A stretch of DNA of 64,000 nucleotides. It comes from UBA6544 sp049601975. Lineage in GTDB: Bacteria > Pseudomonadota > Alphaproteobacteria > UBA8366. Within the stretch, counting starts at the first letter, position 1, and the number at the start of each line of letters is the position of its first letter. The translations under genes and the position numbers were made by a program. Location of the stretch: positions 1-64,000 of the forward strand of contig JBMYRC010000007.1 of NCBI GenBank assembly GCA_049601975.1, given 5' to 3'. The notes beneath the pieces were generated by a model. The model worked only from the letters and a program-made list of their open reading frames with translations. It had not been told where the DNA came from and did not search any database. This document shows, in pieces, positions 42,450 to 51,482 of the stretch.

Positions 42450-45110
42450 ATGACCAGCGCCAGTGAAATTCGCAGCGGATTTCTAGATTATTTCCGTAAG
42501 AACGGGCACGAGATTGTGTCGTCGTCTCCGCTCGTGCCGAGAAACGACCCAACTCTGCTATTCACCAATGCGGGGATGGTCCAATTCAAGAATGTATTCG
42601 TCGGTGCCGCGCAGCGGCCCTATAGCCGGGCAACAACATCACAGAAATGCGTGCGTGCGGGCGGTAAACACAATGATCTCGAAAATGTCGGGTACACCGC
42701 ACGCCATCATACGTTTTTTGAAATGCTCGGAAACTTCTCTTTCGGAGATTACTTCAAGGACGTGGCCATCGAACTCGCCTGGAATCTGATCACCAAAGAG
42801 TATGGGCTCGATCCTGAAAAACTATTGGTAACGGTCTATTCTGAGGATGAAGACGCTGCTGCTTTTTGGCGGAAGATTGCGGGATTGTCTGATGAAAAGA
42901 TTATCCGTATCCCGACCTCCGATAACTTTTGGGCCATGGGTGACACAGGACCCTGTGGTCCGTGCTCCGAGATATTTTACGATCATGGCCCGTCAATCCC
43001 TGGAGGACCGCCCGGAAGCCCGGACGAGGACGGTGACCGATTTATCGAAATTTGGAACCTCGTCTTCATGCAGTTCGAGCAGTTATCGGTCGACGAACGG
43101 GTAAACTTACCGAAACCGTCGATCGATACGGGAATGGGCTTGGAACGGCTTTCCGCCTTGCTGCAGGGAAAACACGATAATTACGACACGGATTTGATTC
43201 GCGTCTTGATCGATGCCTCGGCGGAAGTTTCGAATACGCCATCTGACGGTGACCGTGCGGTCTCGCATCGGGTTATTGCCGATCATTTGCGAGCTTGCAG
43301 TTTTCTGGTCGCCGACGGCGTTTTACCGTCGAATGAGGGCCGGGGTTATGTCTTGCGTCGCATAATGCGGCGCGGCATGCGGCATGCCCATCTCTTGGGT
43401 TGCCAGGAGCCTTTGATGTGGCAATTGGTGCCGGCGTTGGTCGCGGAGATGGGGCAGGCGTTCCCGGAATTGGTGCGCGGCCAGGCTCTAATAGAGGAGA
43501 CCTTCAAGCTCGAAGAGACGCGCTTTAAGGAAATGCTCGCCCGTGGCCTGCGTTTGCTTGAAGACGAGACGTCGAAGCTCGGTGATCGCGAGACGCTCTC
43601 AGGTGAAGTTGCTTTTCGACTTTACGACACCTTCGGTTTTCCCATTGATTTAACCCAAGATATTTTGCGCGGTCAGGGTCGCGTCGTTGATGAAGCGGGC
43701 TTCGATACCGCCATGCAGCGCCAACGGGATGCGGCACGCAAGGCGTGGTCGGGATCGGGTGAAGCTGCGACGGAAAACGTTTGGTTCGATGTGCGCGACG
43801 ATGCCGGAGCCAGCGAATTCTTGGGTTATGATACGGAGGCAGCGGAAGGTGTCGTCGCAGCTATCTTATTAGATGGTAAGCCGGCCGAACGATTGGATGT
43901 GGGCGAATCCGGTATGATCGTGGCCAACCAAACACCCTTTTACGCGGAATCAGGCGGACAGATGGGCGACAACGGGGTGTTGTTCACAGCGGATGGCGCG
44001 GAGTTCGTAGTCGAGGATACGTTGAAGCGTCTTGATGATCTTCACGTCCATATTGGGACATTACGCCAGGGCAGTTTGGAAAAATCCGACGCCGTTGAAA
44101 TGCGTGTGGACGGGGAACGCCGAAGCCGCTTGCGGGCGAATCATTCGGTCACTCATTTAATGCATGCGGCGCTACGTGAACGTCTTGGTGATCACGTTGC
44201 GCAAAAAGGTTCGTTGGTGTCGCCGGAATATCTGCGGTTTGATTTCAGCCATCAAAAACCTGTTGATGCGGACGAACTTGCCATGATCGAGGCTGACGTG
44301 AACAAGCGCATCCGGGAAAACGCTGAAGTCCTGACGAGACAGATGACGCCGGATGAGGCACAGGATGCCGGCGCGACGGCGTTATTCGGTGAAAAATATG
44401 GCGAGGAAGTTCGCGTCGTCTCGATGGGGAGAAGAGCCGGAGAGGGACGCGAGTTACCGTATTCGATGGAATTGTGCGGTGGTACCCATGTGACCCGGAC
44501 AGGCGATATTGGGTTCTTCAAGATCACGTCAGAGACCGCAGTTGCCTCTGGTGTTAGGCGGATCGAAGCGGTTACCGGTGAAGCGGCGCTTCAGTACGTC
44601 GGAGCACGCGACGCCATCATTTCAGAGACCGCAAAGTCATTGAATGCAGCGCCAAGTGACGTTCCAGCCCGGGTCGGAGCATTGTTGCAGGAACGTCGCG
44701 CTATGGAGCGCGAGATGTCAGATCTTCGCCGTAAACTGGCTGAAGGTGGTAGCGGCACTGCCGCGCCCGAAGTTCGGGACGTAAACGGTATGTCCATGGC
44801 GACACGTTTGCTGGAAGACGTGCCCTCAAAGGAATTAAAACCGCTTGTGGATTCTCTGAAGGGGCAATTGGGCTCGGGGATCGTGGCGGTTATCTCGGTC
44901 AGTGACGGTAAGGCGTCGTTGGTTGTTGGTGTCACCGATGATTTGACCGAACGAGTCAGTGCGGTTGATTTGGTTCGCGCCGGCTCCGCGGCACTTGGCG
45001 GTAAGGGTGGCGGCGGTCGGCCGGATATGGCGCAAGCAGGCGGACCCGATGGAGATGCGGCAGATGCTGCGTTGACGGCGATAGCCGATGCGGCAGCCAA
45101 TGCAGGCTAG
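42450..45110 (+). CDS. alaS: Alanyl-tRNA synthetase
   Basis: The 886-residue protein has the class II catalytic region (IRSGFLDYFRKNGHEIVSSS, PLVPRNDPTLLFTNAGMVQF, HHTFFEMLGNFSFGDYF), the editing-domain metal motifs (NHSVTHLMHAAL and CGGTHVTRTGDIG) and the glycine-rich C-terminal domain (AALGGKGGGGRPDMAQAGG). It charges tRNA-Ala and removes misacylated Ser or Gly. Full length. It follows recA, a widely conserved order. Confidence 0.98.
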   Translation: MTSASEIRSGFLDYFRKNGHEIVSSSPLVPRNDPTLLFTNAGMVQFKNVFVGAAQRPYSRATTSQKCVRAGGKHNDLENVGYTARHHTFFEMLGNFSFGDYFKDVAIELAWNLITKEYGLDPEKLLVTVYSEDEDAAAFWRKIAGLSDEKIIRIPTSDNFWAMGDTGPCGPCSEIFYDHGPSIPGGPPGSPDEDGDRFIEIWNLVFMQFEQLSVDERVNLPKPSIDTGMGLERLSALLQGKHDNYDTDLIRVLIDASAEVSNTPSDGDRAVSHRVIADHLRACSFLVADGVLPSNEGRGYVLRRIMRRGMRHAHLLGCQEPLMWQLVPALVAEMGQAFPELVRGQALIEETFKLEETRFKEMLARGLRLLEDETSKLGDRETLSGEVAFRLYDTFGFPIDLTQDILRGQGRVVDEAGFDTAMQRQRDAARKAWSGSGEAATENVWFDVRDDAGASEFLGYDTEAAEGVVAAILLDGKPAERLDVGESGMIVANQTPFYAESGGQMGDNGVLFTADGAEFVVEDTLKRLDDLHVHIGTLRQGSLEKSDAVEMRVDGERRSRLRANHSVTHLMHAALRERLGDHVAQKGSLVSPEYLRFDFSHQKPVDADELAMIEADVNKRIRENAEVLTRQMTPDEAQDAGATALFGEKYGEEVRVVSMGRRAGEGRELPYSMELCGGTHVTRTGDIGFFKITSETAVASGVRRIEAVTGEAALQYVGARDAIISETAKSLNAAPSDVPARVGALLQERRAMEREMSDLRRKLAEGGSGTAAPEVRDVNGMSMATRLLEDVPSKELKPLVDSLKGQLGSGIVAVISVSDGKASLVVGVTDDLTERVSAVDLVRAGSAALGGKGGGGRPDMAQAGGPDGDAADAALTAIADAAANAG

Positions 45111-45193
45111 TTCGTTTCACGGTCTTGATAGTCCGATACCCGCGCTCTAGGTTCTCTCACAAACTTCACCGCAGTACAGGAAGCAACACGACG

Positions 45194-46045
45194 ATGCGAT
45201 TTGAAGGCACCGAAAACTACGTCGCGACCGACGACCTGATGGTCGCGGTCAATGCGGCGATCAATCTGGAACGGCCTCTCCTAATTAAAGGAGAACCCGG
45301 AACCGGCAAGACTGTCTTGGCTCACGAAATTGCGAAGGCGCTCGATGCACCGCTTATTCAGTGGCACATCAAGTCAACCACAAAAGCCCAGCATGGACTT
45401 TATGAATACGATGCAGTGAAGAGATTGCGCGACAGTCAGCTTGGCGATGACCGGGTGCACGATATCAAGAATTACATCGTACGCGGTAAGTTGTGGGAAT
45501 CCTTCACCCTGAAGGATCGTCCGGTTTTGCTTATCGATGAGATTGATAAAGCGGATATCGAATTCCCCAATGATTTGTTGCTGGAACTCGATCGAATGGA
45601 ATTCTACGTCTACGAGACGCAGGAGACCGTTGTGGCAAAAGTTCGCCCCATTGTCATCATCACGTCGAACAACGAGAAGGAGCTACCGGACGCATTCCTA
45701 CGCCGTTGTTTCTTCCACTATATTCAATTCCCTGATGAAGAGACCATGAAGCGTATTGTCGACGTTCACTTCCCTTCGATTCAAACTGCGCTGGTCCGCG
45801 ATGCGCTGAAGCTGTTCTACGACGTCCGCGATGTGCCAGGGATGAAGAAGCGCCCGTCGACATCGGAATTGTTGGATTGGATCAAACTGCTGATGATCGA
45901 GGATATCCCCCTTGAGGTTCTGCGCAGCAACGATCCGAATAAGTTGATCCCGCCCCTGCATGGCGCTTTGTTGAAGAACGAGCAAGATGTGCAATTGTTT
46001 GAACGGTTGGCCTTTATGGCGCGCCGGGAACAACGCGGAAACTAA
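45194..46045 (+). CDS. MoxR-type AAA+ ATPase
   Basis: The 283-residue protein (ATG at 45194; the frame is open upstream but AGGAAG and the fold start support this ATG) has Walker A LIKGEPGTGKTVLAHEIAKAL and Walker B PVLLIDEIDKADIEFPNDL. It also has a sensor-1 region IVIITSNNEKELPDAFLRRC, with the Arg finger-like RR. MoxR ATPases work with a VWA protein as chaperones that insert cofactors or mature a complex. The VWA partner follows 23 bp later. The client is unknown. Confidence 0.9.
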   Translation: MRFEGTENYVATDDLMVAVNAAINLERPLLIKGEPGTGKTVLAHEIAKALDAPLIQWHIKSTTKAQHGLYEYDAVKRLRDSQLGDDRVHDIKNYIVRGKLWESFTLKDRPVLLIDEIDKADIEFPNDLLLELDRMEFYVYETQETVVAKVRPIVIITSNNEKELPDAFLRRCFFHYIQFPDEETMKRIVDVHFPSIQTALVRDALKLFYDVRDVPGMKKRPSTSELLDWIKLLMIEDIPLEVLRSNDPNKLIPPLHGALLKNEQDVQLFERLAFMARREQRGN

Positions 46046-46068
46046 CGGGCGAAAGGAGCCCGACGAAG

Positions 46069-47247
46069 ATGTTCGTGAATTTCTTTTTCGAGGTAAAGAA
46101 GGCGGGAATCCCGACTTCGCTACGCGAATATCTCACCTTGCTTGAGGCGATGGAAGCGAAGGTTATCGAATTTTCGATCGATGAGTTTTATTACCTGTCG
46201 CGCTCGGCGTTGGTGAAGGACGAGCGACATATCGATAAATTCGACCGGGTCTTTGGCCATGTCTTCAAGGGGCTCGAACCTGTCGAGGGCGAGGAACCGG
46301 TTGAATTGCCGGAGGAATGGTTGCGCAAGATGGCGGAGCTCTACCTGACCGAAGAGGAACGCCAAAATATCGAAGCGCTCGGTGGGTTCGAAAAACTCAT
46401 GGAAACCCTGGCGGAACGGCTCAAGGAACAGGAAGGCCGGCATCAGGGCGGCAGTAAATGGATCGGCACCGCCGGCACTTCACCATTCGGGGCCTATGGC
46501 TATAACCCGGAAGGTGTGCGGATAGGTCAACACGAATCCCGTAACCGCCGCGCTGTGAAGGTTTGGGACAAACGCGAGTTCAAGAATTTCGACGATAGCG
46601 TCGATATCGGCATTCGAAATATCCAGGTGGCGCTCCGACGTTTGCGCAAATTCGCCCGTGAGGGGGCGCCGACGGAGTTGGATCTACCCGATACGATCAA
46701 ATCGACGGCCCATAACGGCGGTTATCTCGATATTAAGATGGTACCGGAACGCCATAACCAAGTGAAGGTACTGCTGTTCCTCGATGTTGGTGGTTCGATG
46801 GACGATCATATTCGCGTCTGTGAGGAAATGTTTTCGGCGTGCCGGACGGAATTCAAGCATCTTGAGTATTTCTACTTCCACAACTGCTTGTACGAGGGCG
46901 TGTGGAAGGACAATCGCCGCCGTCATACCGAAAAGACGGATGTCTGGGAGGTGTTGCGCACGTATCCGCAAGATTATAAGGCGATTTTCGTCGGCGATGC
47001 GACTATGAGCCCATATGAGATCGTCTATCCGGGCGGTAGCGTCGAACATTGGAACGAAGAATCAGGCGCCGAATGGATGAGGCGCGTGATATCGACATAT
47101 CAACGCTCGATCTGGCTTAATCCGCAGCCGAAGGACGTTTGGGATTACTATGAGTCCATTCGTGTCATGAATGAACTTATGGAAGGGCGCATGTTCCCCA
47201 TGACCATTGAAGGCTTGGATGCGGGCATGCGCGAGTTAAGCCACTAG
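46069..47247 (+). CDS. VWA-domain CoxE-like protein, MoxR partner
   Basis: The 392-residue protein has an N-terminal helical region (IPTSLREYLTLLEAMEAKV, typical of the CoxE-like/COG3825 family), a Gly-rich centre (GTAGTSPFGAYGYNPEGV) and a C-terminal von Willebrand A domain. The metal site reads FLDVGGSMDDH, so the first Ser of the DxSxS motif is Gly. This 'DVGGSM' form is known in the family, so it need not mean loss of function. It forms a two-gene unit with the MoxR ATPase. Confidence 0.88.
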   Translation: MFVNFFFEVKKAGIPTSLREYLTLLEAMEAKVIEFSIDEFYYLSRSALVKDERHIDKFDRVFGHVFKGLEPVEGEEPVELPEEWLRKMAELYLTEEERQNIEALGGFEKLMETLAERLKEQEGRHQGGSKWIGTAGTSPFGAYGYNPEGVRIGQHESRNRRAVKVWDKREFKNFDDSVDIGIRNIQVALRRLRKFAREGAPTELDLPDTIKSTAHNGGYLDIKMVPERHNQVKVLLFLDVGGSMDDHIRVCEEMFSACRTEFKHLEYFYFHNCLYEGVWKDNRRRHTEKTDVWEVLRTYPQDYKAIFVGDATMSPYEIVYPGGSVEHWNEESGAEWMRRVISTYQRSIWLNPQPKDVWDYYESIRVMNELMEGRMFPMTIEGLDAGMRELSH

Positions 47248-47299
47248 ATACCATCGCACGGGCTTTGAATATGTGCATCCTGGATGCGATAAGGAACTT

Positions 47300-47608
47300 A
47301 TGAAACGCTATCTTCAGGTCCTAATCGCTTTATTCTTTCCGCTATGGCTACTTGGCTGCGGTGTGGCGCCCTTCGTGACGGGCAATCCGGCGATCAAGTC
47401 ACCGGACAAAACCCAAGTCGTCTCCATGTGCTACCACGCGAATGCGACGACACGAGAAGAAGTGACGGCCCTTGCGGCCAAGGAATGTACGGAGGAGGGA
47501 TCCACTGTCACATTCTGGCACCACGACACCACGTTGAACGATTGCCCCATTCTGGCGAAAACGCGCGTTAGTTTTCTCTGCGTTCCCCCAACGGCCCAGA
47601 CCAAATAA
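47300..47608 (+). CDS. Small lipoprotein of unknown function
   Basis: From the ATG at 47300 (AAGGA four bases upstream) the protein has 102 residues. It has a lipoprotein signal ending LWLLGC (Cys about 20). The mature part holds four further cysteines (SMCYH, KECTEEG, DCPIL, FLCVPP) that could form two disulfides in the periplasm. It is not recognised as a named family. A terminator hairpin follows directly. Confidence 0.75.
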   Translation: MKRYLQVLIALFFPLWLLGCGVAPFVTGNPAIKSPDKTQVVSMCYHANATTREEVTALAAKECTEEGSTVTFWHHDTTLNDCPILAKTRVSFLCVPPTAQTK

Positions 47609-47630
47609 AAGAGGCGCCCGAAGGCGCCTC
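47603..47630 (-). terminator. Terminator hairpin for the minus-strand gene at 47657
   Basis: GAGGCGCC (47611-47618), loop CGAA, GGCGCCTC (47623-47630). On the minus strand the stem is followed by TTTTATTT, a good terminator for the 480-residue gene. On the plus strand the T-run is weak, but it may also stop transcription of the lipoprotein gene. Confidence 0.85.
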
Positions 47631-47656
47631 AGTTATATTCGCTAATATCGGCGTGA

Positions 47657-49099
47657 TTAAGCGCCCCAGGGCTTGATACCTTCCTTGAGCTTCGTATACC
47701 CCTCCAGGAATCCTGGGCGTGGATTGCTGTAGATCTCGTCGAATGTCGCCAGCGCCGCGTCCAGCCAGTCTGCCAGTTTCTGGTTGCCGGGATTGGCATC
47801 AAGATAGGCATCGCGGATCAGCACAAAGTGAATGCGTGGATCGTAAGGTTGTTTGGTGCCACCCATAGATTCGTCGCCATCCAACAAGCGCAAAAGCATG
47901 GCATCCGCAGAGCCGAGGGTTTGTTCGTGGATCGGCGGGCCGTCCATCCGGTGCATGACCGAGGTCATATCGCGGCCGTTGCCGGTCGTGTATCCCATAT
48001 CGCCCCAGAGGTTGCTCATCTTGACGTCGCTACCGACGTGATCGAGTACCCGTTGGCCGAAGGCGCGCAGCGGATCGGAGACATCCGCCAACAAATCGGT
48101 GAGCCGGTCGCCGTCGAGGTCGGTGGCCAAGATAATGCAATCTTGTTTCTCGATTAGATCCCACAACAGCAGGCCGTAGTTGGTGTCAGCAATGTGTTGC
48201 TCAACCTGACCGCTCCAGTTCTCCATACCGTCCTTAAAATCGCTCGGCAGTAGGGCAATGATCCGGTCGACGCGCTCCTTGTGCTCGTCATATGCGTTGA
48301 CCGCCCATTTACGGACCGATGTAAATTTTGTGCCTTCCAACATCCAGGTCAGAAGGCCGGCATTGATACCGTCTTCCATGGCTTGGGTCGGCTTGAAGGC
48401 GACCCGGCCGAGTTTGCCCGTATCATTGACCATCTTCAGGAACAATCGGCCCGCATAGGCCATTTGAACACCGGGAGAGTTCATCTCTGAGTGGACGATG
48501 CCGGTCTCGGCATTGACGTCGAATTTCGCTTTGTCCTGGGAGTAAGGTAGGCATGGCATGCAGCGAACAACTGTGATTGGGCCGTAAGGTCGGACGTTAC
48601 AAAAGACGCCCGCTTGCGTGCGCAGCGGCGCGTTGCCGGACTTGCCCATGACGACGACTTTGCCGCCCTTACCGTCTTTGACGTAGGCATCGCCAGCGGT
48701 TGACCATTTAATTGATGTGACCGGTATATTGCCAAACCAGCTCAATGGCTCCAGCGCCAAGTCATGGCGAATTTGCGACCACATCGGCACCGCATAATAA
48801 GGCAGTCCAAGGACGTCGATTGCGGCGATCGTGCCGAGCAATGCGTATGCGTCAGTCAACGAGTGGGCGATTGGGTTTATCTTGCCGTCGTGATTGCCGC
48901 CTTGCCAAACGGTGGCGTCCGGATAGCCGGTCGGCCGTACGTCGGTGGCGTCGAAAAGGTCGCCAAGCAGACCCTCAAGGTCGCCGCCGTCGGCTTCCGT
49001 TCGGGCAATCTTCATGAGATCGAGCATATCGATGTATTCCTGTCTGTTATTTTCCTGCCGGCGCGACGGCGGCTGATTCGCCGATTGCGCGGTTTTCAC
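47657..49099 (-). CDS. Conserved-looking protein of unknown function (480 aa)
   Basis: A soluble protein of 480 residues from a GTG at 49099 (GGAG four bases upstream), or 456 from an ATG at 49027 (AGGA about nine bases upstream). There is no signal peptide or membrane helix. Segments that stand out are TDAYALLGTIAAIDVLGLPYY, VRPYGPITVVRCMPCLPYSQ and NLWGDMGYTTGNGRDMTSVM. Codon use and length look like a real gene, with a terminator at its end. I do not recognise the family and propose no function. Confidence 0.8.
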   Translation of the reverse strand: MKTAQSANQPPSRRQENNRQEYIDMLDLMKIARTEADGGDLEGLLGDLFDATDVRPTGYPDATVWQGGNHDGKINPIAHSLTDAYALLGTIAAIDVLGLPYYAVPMWSQIRHDLALEPLSWFGNIPVTSIKWSTAGDAYVKDGKGGKVVVMGKSGNAPLRTQAGVFCNVRPYGPITVVRCMPCLPYSQDKAKFDVNAETGIVHSEMNSPGVQMAYAGRLFLKMVNDTGKLGRVAFKPTQAMEDGINAGLLTWMLEGTKFTSVRKWAVNAYDEHKERVDRIIALLPSDFKDGMENWSGQVEQHIADTNYGLLLWDLIEKQDCIILATDLDGDRLTDLLADVSDPLRAFGQRVLDHVGSDVKMSNLWGDMGYTTGNGRDMTSVMHRMDGPPIHEQTLGSADAMLLRLLDGDESMGGTKQPYDPRIHFVLIRDAYLDANPGNQKLADWLDAALATFDEIYSNPRPGFLEGYTKLKEGIKPWGA

Positions 49100-49209
49100 T
49101 GTGCTCCAAGATGCAAGGGGGCTCAGTATTTCGTACGCTGCATCTTGGTTGCGCGCACAATATCATCGGATTCAAGCCATACAAGAACGGACTTCAAATC
49201 CAATCAAGT

Positions 49210-49788
49210 CTATTTGGTGCGAAGGTCGATCCGAGGAGCTGGCATCGCATGGATGGCGGGCAGAATATCTCCGATGGTCGATACGCTGCGGACGAGTTTA
49301 TCGTGTCCCGAAGGTACGTATTTCTCGGTGTTCATATTTTCGAATAGCGTGTTGAGGGCATCCCAGTATCCGTCAATATTGGCGATAACAATAGGCTTGT
49401 CATGAAGACCGAGTTGTTTCCAGGTAATGATTTCGAAAGCCTCGTCCAAGGTTCCAAGGCCGCCTGGTAGGATCACAAAGGCATCCGATAGTTCGGCCAT
49501 CCGTTGTTTTCGCTCATGCATTGTATTTGTTGTGTGCAGGACAGTGCATTCCGCATGCCCGACCTCTCGCTCCATCAGAAAATCTGGAATGACACCGATA
49601 ACTTCACCGCCGGCGTTCAAGGAAGCATCTGCCGCCAACCCCATCAAACCCACTCGGCCGCCGCCAAATACGAGACTGATCTCATGAGAGGCGAGAAGAG
49701 ATCCGAATTCCGTTGCGGCCGCTCTATGGCTCTCGCGGGTGTTGGCGGAGGAACCGCAGTACAGACATATGGATTTCGCTTTTGGCAT
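49210..49788 (-). CDS. LOG-family nucleotide phosphoribohydrolase
   Basis: The 192-residue Rossmann-like protein has SICLYCGSSANTRE, LVFGGGRVGLMGLAADASL and the signature LPGGLGTLDEAFEIITWKQLG (PGGxGTxxE, the catalytic and nucleotide-binding motif). Members cleave nucleoside 5'-monophosphates to free base and ribose phosphate and are known as cytokinin-activating LOG or 'lysine decarboxylase-like' proteins. The bacterial role here is unknown. It is monocistronic and ends close to the unknown 480-residue gene. Confidence 0.9.
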   Translation of the reverse strand: MPKAKSICLYCGSSANTRESHRAAATEFGSLLASHEISLVFGGGRVGLMGLAADASLNAGGEVIGVIPDFLMEREVGHAECTVLHTTNTMHERKQRMAELSDAFVILPGGLGTLDEAFEIITWKQLGLHDKPIVIANIDGYWDALNTLFENMNTEKYVPSGHDKLVRSVSTIGDILPAIHAMPAPRIDLRTK

Positions 49789-49977
49789 GACCGTTTTCTT
49801 TGTGATGTATGTGCGGACATTTTAATTAACAGTAAATTCAGTAACGGAACCGTGATCAACTAGTCGGTCAGTCAACAGGTGGTTAGAGGTTGATTGTTGA
49901 TGCAAAGCACCGGAACATTCAATTAGAATTGGTTAATCCCAAAACGATCACTTTTAATTCAATCCGGTGGGGTAAAT

Positions 49978-50472
49978 ATGAAACGGATTCTAATTGGCGC
50001 AATTTCGGGACTTTCGTTGGCTTTAACCGGTGTGTTGGCGTTGGATGTCGCGCCGGCTGCCGCAGATGGCCACAGCGTGATCAAAAAGCGTATTGAATTG
50101 ATGCGGAAAGACGTGCTGGGCAATTTTAAAGTCATTAAAGGGTTTGTTAAGGAAGGCAAAGGCTCGATGGCCGATGTCGGGAAAGCCGCGAAGGGCATAC
50201 AGGCTGCTGCTGGAAAAATTCCGGCTCTATTTCCGCAGGGAACCGGTCGTCCGGACGTCGACGATAAGACGACACGTTCGCTCGCCAAAATCTGGGAAGA
50301 TCGGGGAACCTTTGAAAAGGCAACAAACGCGATGGGTGCGCATGCGGGCCACGTCGCAATGTACGCAGCTCAAGGAAATGCGAACGAAATTAAAAAGCAT
50401 TTTAGTTTAATGGGCAAAGAAGGTTGCGGTGCCTGTCACAAACCGTTCCGTGGACCGAAAGCGAAAAAATAA
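49978..50472 (+). CDS. Cytochrome c'/c-556-type monohaem protein
   Basis: The 164-residue protein has a signal peptide (1-29, ending AAADG) and a four-helix-type sequence with VIKKRIELMRKDVLGNFKVI at the start. The haem site CGACH lies close to the C-terminus, the order typical of cytochrome c'/c-556. It is a periplasmic electron carrier or gas-binding protein. GGTGGGG precedes the ATG. A dihaem cytochrome follows 46 bp later. Confidence 0.88.
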   Translation: MKRILIGAISGLSLALTGVLALDVAPAAADGHSVIKKRIELMRKDVLGNFKVIKGFVKEGKGSMADVGKAAKGIQAAAGKIPALFPQGTGRPDVDDKTTRSLAKIWEDRGTFEKATNAMGAHAGHVAMYAAQGNANEIKKHFSLMGKEGCGACHKPFRGPKAKK

Positions 50473-50518
50473 TCCTCTTAAGGTTTGACGAAACGGATGA
50501 CATAAGAACCATTGGACC

Positions 50519-51394
50519 ATGCGGTTCATCAAATTTGTAATTTTACTATTAGTGTCGACGGCGGCATATTTGGCACCGCCGTCTGTCGTTTGGGCGGGAG
50601 ATAGCGCAAACGGCGCCTATATCTTCAAGGCAGCCGGTTGTGCTAATTGTCACACTGATCCCGGCAAGAAGGGTAAGAACGCGCGTCCAAAAGGGGAGCC
50701 GCTTGCGGGAGGCCGCCCACTCAAGACCCCGTTTGGGACTTTCTATACCCCGAATATCACTCCTTCCGAGGCGGGTATGGGCGCTTGGTCATTTGCGGAC
50801 TTTCAACGTGCGATGATCAAGGGCGTGGCGCCGAATGGTGCGCCGTATTATCCAGCTTTTCCGTATACGTCTTATACAGGGATGACGACGGCGGATCTGG
50901 AAGATCTATGGACCTATTTAAAATCTCAGAAATCATCCGACCGCGCTAATCAGTCTCACGAATTGAATTTCCCATTTAATATTCGGGCGCTTATGCACGG
51001 TTGGCGGCTATTGTTTTTCGCGCCGGGCGACGTCGGTGATCCGGATCCCAGAAAATCTGCGGAATGGCAGCGCGGTGCATATCTAGTGCGGGTATTAGCG
51101 CATTGCGGTGAATGTCATACGCCGCGAAATGCGATGGGCGCCATGGACCGGTCTCGAGAATTGAGCGGAAACCCTGAGGGGCCAGGTGGAAAAATCCCCG
51201 ATTTATCGCCGGCTAATAAGAAAGGTGTCGTGACTTGGTCGCGCGAGGACGTGCTCGAATACCTGAGTAGCGGAATGACGCCGGAAGGCGATTTTGCCGG
51301 TGGGGAGATGGCGGAAGTGATCGATCATTCAACCGGTATTCTGACTGAGGGCGATCGGACTGCTATTGCGGAATTCGTGAAGACGCTAAAATAG
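50519..51394 (+). CDS. Dihaem cytochrome c
   Basis: The 291-residue protein has a signal peptide (1-26, ending VWAG) and two haem-binding sites, GCANCH (first domain) and HCGECH (second domain), each followed by the cytochrome c fold (GVAPNGAPYYPAFPYTSYTGM, then DVLEYLSSGMTPEGD). It resembles the cytochrome subunits that take electrons from periplasmic dehydrogenases. No such dehydrogenase gene is adjacent. It is probably co-transcribed with the monohaem cytochrome. Confidence 0.9.
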   Translation: MRFIKFVILLLVSTAAYLAPPSVVWAGDSANGAYIFKAAGCANCHTDPGKKGKNARPKGEPLAGGRPLKTPFGTFYTPNITPSEAGMGAWSFADFQRAMIKGVAPNGAPYYPAFPYTSYTGMTTADLEDLWTYLKSQKSSDRANQSHELNFPFNIRALMHGWRLLFFAPGDVGDPDPRKSAEWQRGAYLVRVLAHCGECHTPRNAMGAMDRSRELSGNPEGPGGKIPDLSPANKKGVVTWSREDVLEYLSSGMTPEGDFAGGEMAEVIDHSTGILTEGDRTAIAEFVKTLK

Positions 51395-51482
51395 AAATTC
51401 TTCCTGAGCTTAGCTAAAATATCCATGAGGTTCGTTGTCACGCTTCCTTTGGCGTATTAACGTGAAGCGGTAATTTTTTAGG

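Noticed and set aside
46795..46812. Gly in place of the first Ser in the VWA metal site as inactivation
   Set aside because: The DVGGSM form is known in this CoxE-like family and the rest of the protein is intact.
48764..49405. 213-codon plus-strand frame opposite the 480-residue and LOG genes
   Set aside because: It is antisense to two better supported genes and has no recognisable domain.
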